Source: Flaccisagitta enflata (taxonomy: Eukaryota > Chaetognatha > Sagittoidea > Aphragmophora). Taken from it: DNA of 64,000 nt. Under the pieces are notes generated by a model. It did not search any database. It saw only the letters and a program-made list of their open reading frames with translations, and had not been told where the DNA came from. The stretch spans positions 100,502,001-100,566,000 of the forward strand of contig OZ231126.1 in NCBI GenBank assembly GCA_965153355.1. Reading direction: 5' to 3'. Shown here one piece after another: positions 50,491 through 64,000 of this stretch. Position numbers and translations under genes: made by a program. The stretch's first letter is position 1, and each line of letters begins with the position of its first letter.

Positions 50491-51300
50491 ACAAAATTTT
50501 TTCGCGATTCAAACGCATCCTTTAGGAATCATCTTTGCTAATTTTTTTTATTTATTTAGTAATTAAATTTTTTTAAGAGCACGAGTAGGTAGGTTTTGTC
50601 TTGAGGTGGAAACGAGCAAACTGGACGTCGGTCAGAAAATTCTAACTAGAACTGTTTCTCAGCTGTTCCCAGTGGAAAGAAATGAGTTTTGATTGGTCCT
50701 TTTTTCTCTCTATCGTTTTATTGCTGATTGAAATTCATAACGGAGATGAAAAGCTGATAAGGGCTTCACGCGAAATCTTTCATTCTATCTATACGAACAA
50801 ATGGGCAGCGGTCCCAAAGGAGAAAGTGACCTTTCATTAGATTTTTTTTTTGTGTTCAATCTTTGTTAATTATGGTAATTCTATCTGAATCTGACTTGTG
50901 CATAAATTTTGGTCAAATGATGATCTACCTTGACATCAGGGGGAACTTCTGCGCAATGCTGTAGAAAGCTTGCGGAAACGAGGCTAGACCAAATTTGCAC
51001 ATTTATTATTGCTAAAATCTATACTATTTTATTTTGTTGTTGTAAAGAGGACCAATTAAGTAAAAAGTACTATTCTAACATATTTTAAGAAAAGAAATAA
51101 AGGTAAAGAGGTATTACTGACACTTAATACTTTTTGTAACATGATTTTAAAAGGCAGTGACGACGATTTGAATGTGAAAACATACATTTAAAAGACGTTT
51201 CGATAAGAGATTGTTTTTTGTACGTGTTCCAACAAAAAAAACACTATTACAGTTTCAAAAAAATGAAATAGAAAGTAAGAGTGCAAATGTTTAACGTTTA
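50491..51300. other. No exon recognised
   Basis: A/T-rich. A GGGCAGCGGTCCCAAAGGAG arm of the minisatellite family lies at about 50802. A 5' exon of the membrane protein could be here but I could not identify one. Confidence 0.4.

Positions 51301-51302
<2 letters not shown>
51297..51302 (-). terminator. AATAAA polyadenylation signal
   Basis: On the minus strand AATAAA overlaps the TAA stop of the 456-codon gene, which supports this as its last exon. Confidence 0.5.
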
Positions 51303-54284
<2,982 letters not shown>

Positions 54285-54683
54285 TCTTTCCCCAATGAAA
54301 AAAAAAAAAAAAAAAAAAACAAAAAAAAAAAAAACAACCAACAAACAAAAGAGAAAAAGAGTTTTTTTTCTTGTTTCACAATAGATTGTGTTTGTTTTTT
54401 TTGACTAAGGAAAAAGAAAAAATGAGATCATAAGGAAATGCGATGAGAGAAACAGAGTGCAGAAATAGATGTAGAATATTTTAGATATATAACGAAATGT
54501 ACAAAAGAGGAGATGGGGGAGAATAAATAAAGCATGTTAGAGTAAGTTGTAGGATTGGGGATAATAAATATTGTTAGTTTGTGTTGTTTTTTAGTAAGGT
54601 TCTTATCTAGATATTGTTTGCAATTATGTTAGGGAGAAGGGATAAAGTCGTGTTAAAAGAAATAGAATGAATGAACACAAAAA

Positions 54684-60974
<6,291 letters not shown>

Positions 60975-61189
60975 TTTTTTTTCCGGTCTTTTTTTGTCAA
61001 AGGAATCAAAGAAAAGTATTTCATTCAATTTTTGTGCATTTGTTTGTTTCAAAAGATCAGAAAATTTTTTTTTAAAAAAAGGAATAAATGAAATTTGGTG
61101 TATGATACAGAAAAAGGAAAAAAAAAAAAGAGAAAATTGTCCACATTCCACGAATCCTTTTGATACAAGTATTGTTCATGTATGATCAA

Positions 61190-61468
<279 letters not shown>

Positions 61469-61483
61469 AAAGACAGTTCGATG

Positions 61484-62121
61484 TCATTCTGTTGAAGAGT
61501 CATCGTCCTCCATGAAAATTCTCCGCTTGACGCTCCATTTCGGCTTTTGAGAATCGGAATCGTCATCATCATCAGGCGTTGGATCATGTCGGTGTTTCGA
61601 CGGTTTGAACTTCTTCGCTTTTGTCGGACCTTTTTTTTTCAGAGTTGTCGGAACACTTTTTGGTGACGACAATTTTTCTCTCTTTTCACCTTGCTCATCG
61701 GTCTTCTTATCCAGTTTGGCCTTTTTTTTCCTTTTTTTCTTCGACTTTTTCTTAGAGGGCGTTGATGATGCGGCTTCGGTGACAACGTTTGGCTGATCAA
61801 CGTCGCTGCCTGAGGAGTCGATCACTATCGTTTCCTGTTCCGCGTCTAAATCTTTTTTTACCATCACTGGCTCTTGTTTTATCAGAATCTCCCTTTTTAC
61901 AACAATTGTTGTTTTGTTTTCTTCTTCTTCTTCTCTTCTTCTTCTTGTTCTTCTTTTTCTTCTTCTTCTTGTTTCTTTTTCTTCTTATTTTTCCTCTCTT
62001 TCTTCTTTTTCTTTTCTTTCTTTCTGTTATTCTCCCTCTCCATTTCCTGCTTTCTTTCTTCTCTTTTCTTTTCAATTGCTTTTACTTTCGCAATTTCGTG
62101 TTTGCTTGTTTGTTCCTCGTT

Positions 62122-62174
<53 letters not shown>

Positions 62175-62316
62175 TGGTGACGTTTTTCTCATCATCATTG
62201 GTTGGATGACAATTATTGTTGCTGCCATTTTCGACGACTTCCTCTTCATCTTTTTCATCATCATCTTTGTCTTCCATCTCATCGTCATCACCTTTGTCGT
62301 CATCATGATCATCATG

Positions 62317-62366
<50 letters not shown>

Positions 62367-62455
62367 TATCGTCATCGTCATCGTCGTCATCATCATCATT
62401 TTTGTTGTTTTCCTCGTTCTCATCTTCATCATTTGTTTCGGCGTTCTCCTCCTCC

Positions 62456-62487
<32 letters not shown>

Positions 62488-62866
62488 TTCGTTGACCTCA
62501 TAGTCGTCATCTTCATCTTCATTTTCGTCTTCGTCGTCTTTCCCCTCGTCGTCGTCGTCGTCGTCGTCGTCGCTGTCCACCTTCCTTTTAGTTGTTGTTG
62601 TTGTTGTTGTTGTTGTCGTTGTCGTCGGCGTTGTCCGTCGTACGCGCGGAGACGAAGATGAGGAAGAAGCGATTTCAGATTTTTTCCTTTTCCTGCTTGT
62701 GCCTTCCCCCGCTGGACTCCTCTTTCGATTTTCCCTTTCTTCTTTCGATTGCGTAATTATGAACGATCTTGCGATTTTTCTAATCTTTTTTTTTTCTGCG
62801 GAAATACTTGGCTTTCTTTTTTTCGTCGCCATCTTAAAGGGGATTTTTGGCTTTTTTTGCACAGCG

Positions 62867-62916
<50 letters not shown>

Positions 62917-63804
62917 GTGATTATTGTGATCATCATCGCCATCATCATCATCCTCGGAGGACTCAAGAACTCGTCGACGACGTGACTTAGGAGGACTTTT
63001 TTTTCCAGAGGGAGACACGCCTCCTGCACCTCTCAGTGTGACTGATGACGACGGTAATCTTTGCACAGGATCCTCGTCCTCGTCCGGCCCAAAAAGCTCG
63101 TCTAGTGTCTCATCCACCTCTTGCTGATGCGACAAATTTTTGCTTTTGCCTTTCTTGGCCATTGAGGGCAATCCTCGAATTCTCTTCCCCTTTTTGTCCG
63201 TCCGTTCATCTTCTTGATCCTCGACAGTGATAACTGTCTCTTCCTCGTCCGACGAGATAACGCCTTGGACAAATTCGTCCTTAGTGACAGCTGTCATCAC
63301 ACGAGCGCAAAAACTCAAAACGCCATCGACGTTTTCCACGTTGTTTGAGCCGCCAGGAACGGGTTCATCACCTTCCAACACTCTCGCGGTTTCTGAACAT
63401 TTTTCAACGATGCCTTGGACCGCCTTAAGGGCGTGGTCCATCTCAAGTTTCTTGAGAGTTTCCTTGTTGAAACTTGTTTGGAAACTTGAGAGAGAGGCCA
63501 AAGGTTCCGAGTACCAGAGACTTAGGGTTATGAAGCGGGGCAAGCAGCGTGAGTGATGAGCATCTCTTAGCGTTTTAGTATCAAAACGAGTTTGACACAA
63601 GATACAAATGCTAAGGAGATGCTCATCGATAATCTTCAGCAAAGGAGTGTTTCCTTCGAAAGTATCCTTAAAACTTTTGTGAAGAGCGTAATGGATTGAT
63701 TCCTTATGATGGAGTATCTTAACATGGTCCTCTATTTGTATTTTATTTGTTTGTTTTTTTTTTTTAAAAAAAGAGGACGAACAAAGGTTGCAGGTGAATA
63801 TCAT
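61484..63804 (-). CDS. Zinc-finger/acidic protein, frame break near the end
   Basis: The ATG at 63804 opens a 635-codon frame. Residues 1-35 hold a Cys2His2-like finger, CNLCSSSF...HVKILHH, with extra Lys in the loop. A second, CILCQTRFDTKTLRDAHHSRC-type group follows (CX2CX12HX4C). The middle is helical, then long Asp runs from (GAT/GAC)n and a Thr run. It ends in Lys/Glu repeats at 61897. A second frame, 61867-61484 and open some way upstream, carries VKREILIKQEP and ETIVIDSSGSDVD and continues with Lys-rich sequence to DDDSSTE. The (GAA)n stretch between them probably hides a frameshift or an assembly error, so I treat them as one gene. VKRE and IKQE fit SUMO-acceptor sites, and IVIDSSGSD fits a SUMO-interacting motif. 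A nuclear role is an inference. Its 3' end is ~500 bp from the polymerase start, on the same strand. Confidence 0.6.
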
Positions 63805-63892
63805 TTTTTGGGGGTGGGGGACACGGGAGGAGGGTGGTGGAAAGAATAAGGGTTCAAGGGAAAAAGAAAAAGATATTCAAATACAAGAGAGT

Positions 63893-64000
<108 letters not shown>

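Noticed and set aside
61789-62661. Plus-strand 290-codon hydrophobic ORF resembling a membrane protein
   Set aside because: Antisense of the Asp- and Lys-coding repeats in the zinc-finger gene.

Overview
The window is animal nuclear DNA. The evidence is spliced genes with GT-AG introns, BEL/Pao LTR retrotransposons (a family known from animals), LINEs with an endonuclease plus reverse transcriptase, and a very heavy load of microsatellites, minisatellites and fold-back repeats. I could not assign a phylum. No rRNA, tRNA, operon or CRISPR array was seen.

Layout. 0-1 kb: a broken ORF with an internal duplication. 1.4-13.8 kb: a repeat field with (CT)n, a 17-bp repeat, GC-rich trinucleotide DNA, fold-backs, a hairpin-ended dispersed repeat, 20-bp minisatellites bounded by inverted repeats, and a 2.6-kb satellite with a ~213-bp unit. 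13.8-18.5 kb (-): four phase-matched exons of a von Willebrand A (VWA) domain gene. 21.0-26.5 kb (-): a decayed BEL/Pao element (gag, protease, reverse transcriptase). 27.3-32.3 kb (+): a second, better preserved BEL/Pao element with a UGA-CUAG stop between gag and pol and a 611-bp insertion in its RNase H. 33.5-37.0 kb (-): a LINE with ORF1 and an apparently intact ORF2. 37.6-38.9 kb (+): a gag-like gene with a CCHC knuckle. 41.1-43.6 kb (+): a third BEL/Pao gag. 44.4-47.0 kb (+): a 5'-truncated LINE.

47.5-63.8 kb (-): four spliced or host-like genes on the same strand. In transcription order they are a zinc-finger/acidic protein (63.8-61.5 kb), a seven-exon family-B DNA polymerase of the Polinton/Maverick (protein-primed) type (61.0-54.7 kb), an unrecognised ten-exon gene of 456 codons (54.3-51.3 kb), and a single-pass membrane protein with a Thr/Ser/Pro stalk (50.0-47.5 kb).

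The polymerase is the most interesting item. Its seven exons match in phase and add up to a whole number of codons (1,541 including stop), but only when a 293-bp inverted-repeat element and one copy of its 11-bp target duplication are left out of exon 4. It therefore looks like an old virus- or transposon-derived replication gene that gained introns and was later broken by a transposon. Whether the neighbouring genes belong to the same unit cannot be settled from this window. Several splice sites here abut long microsatellites.
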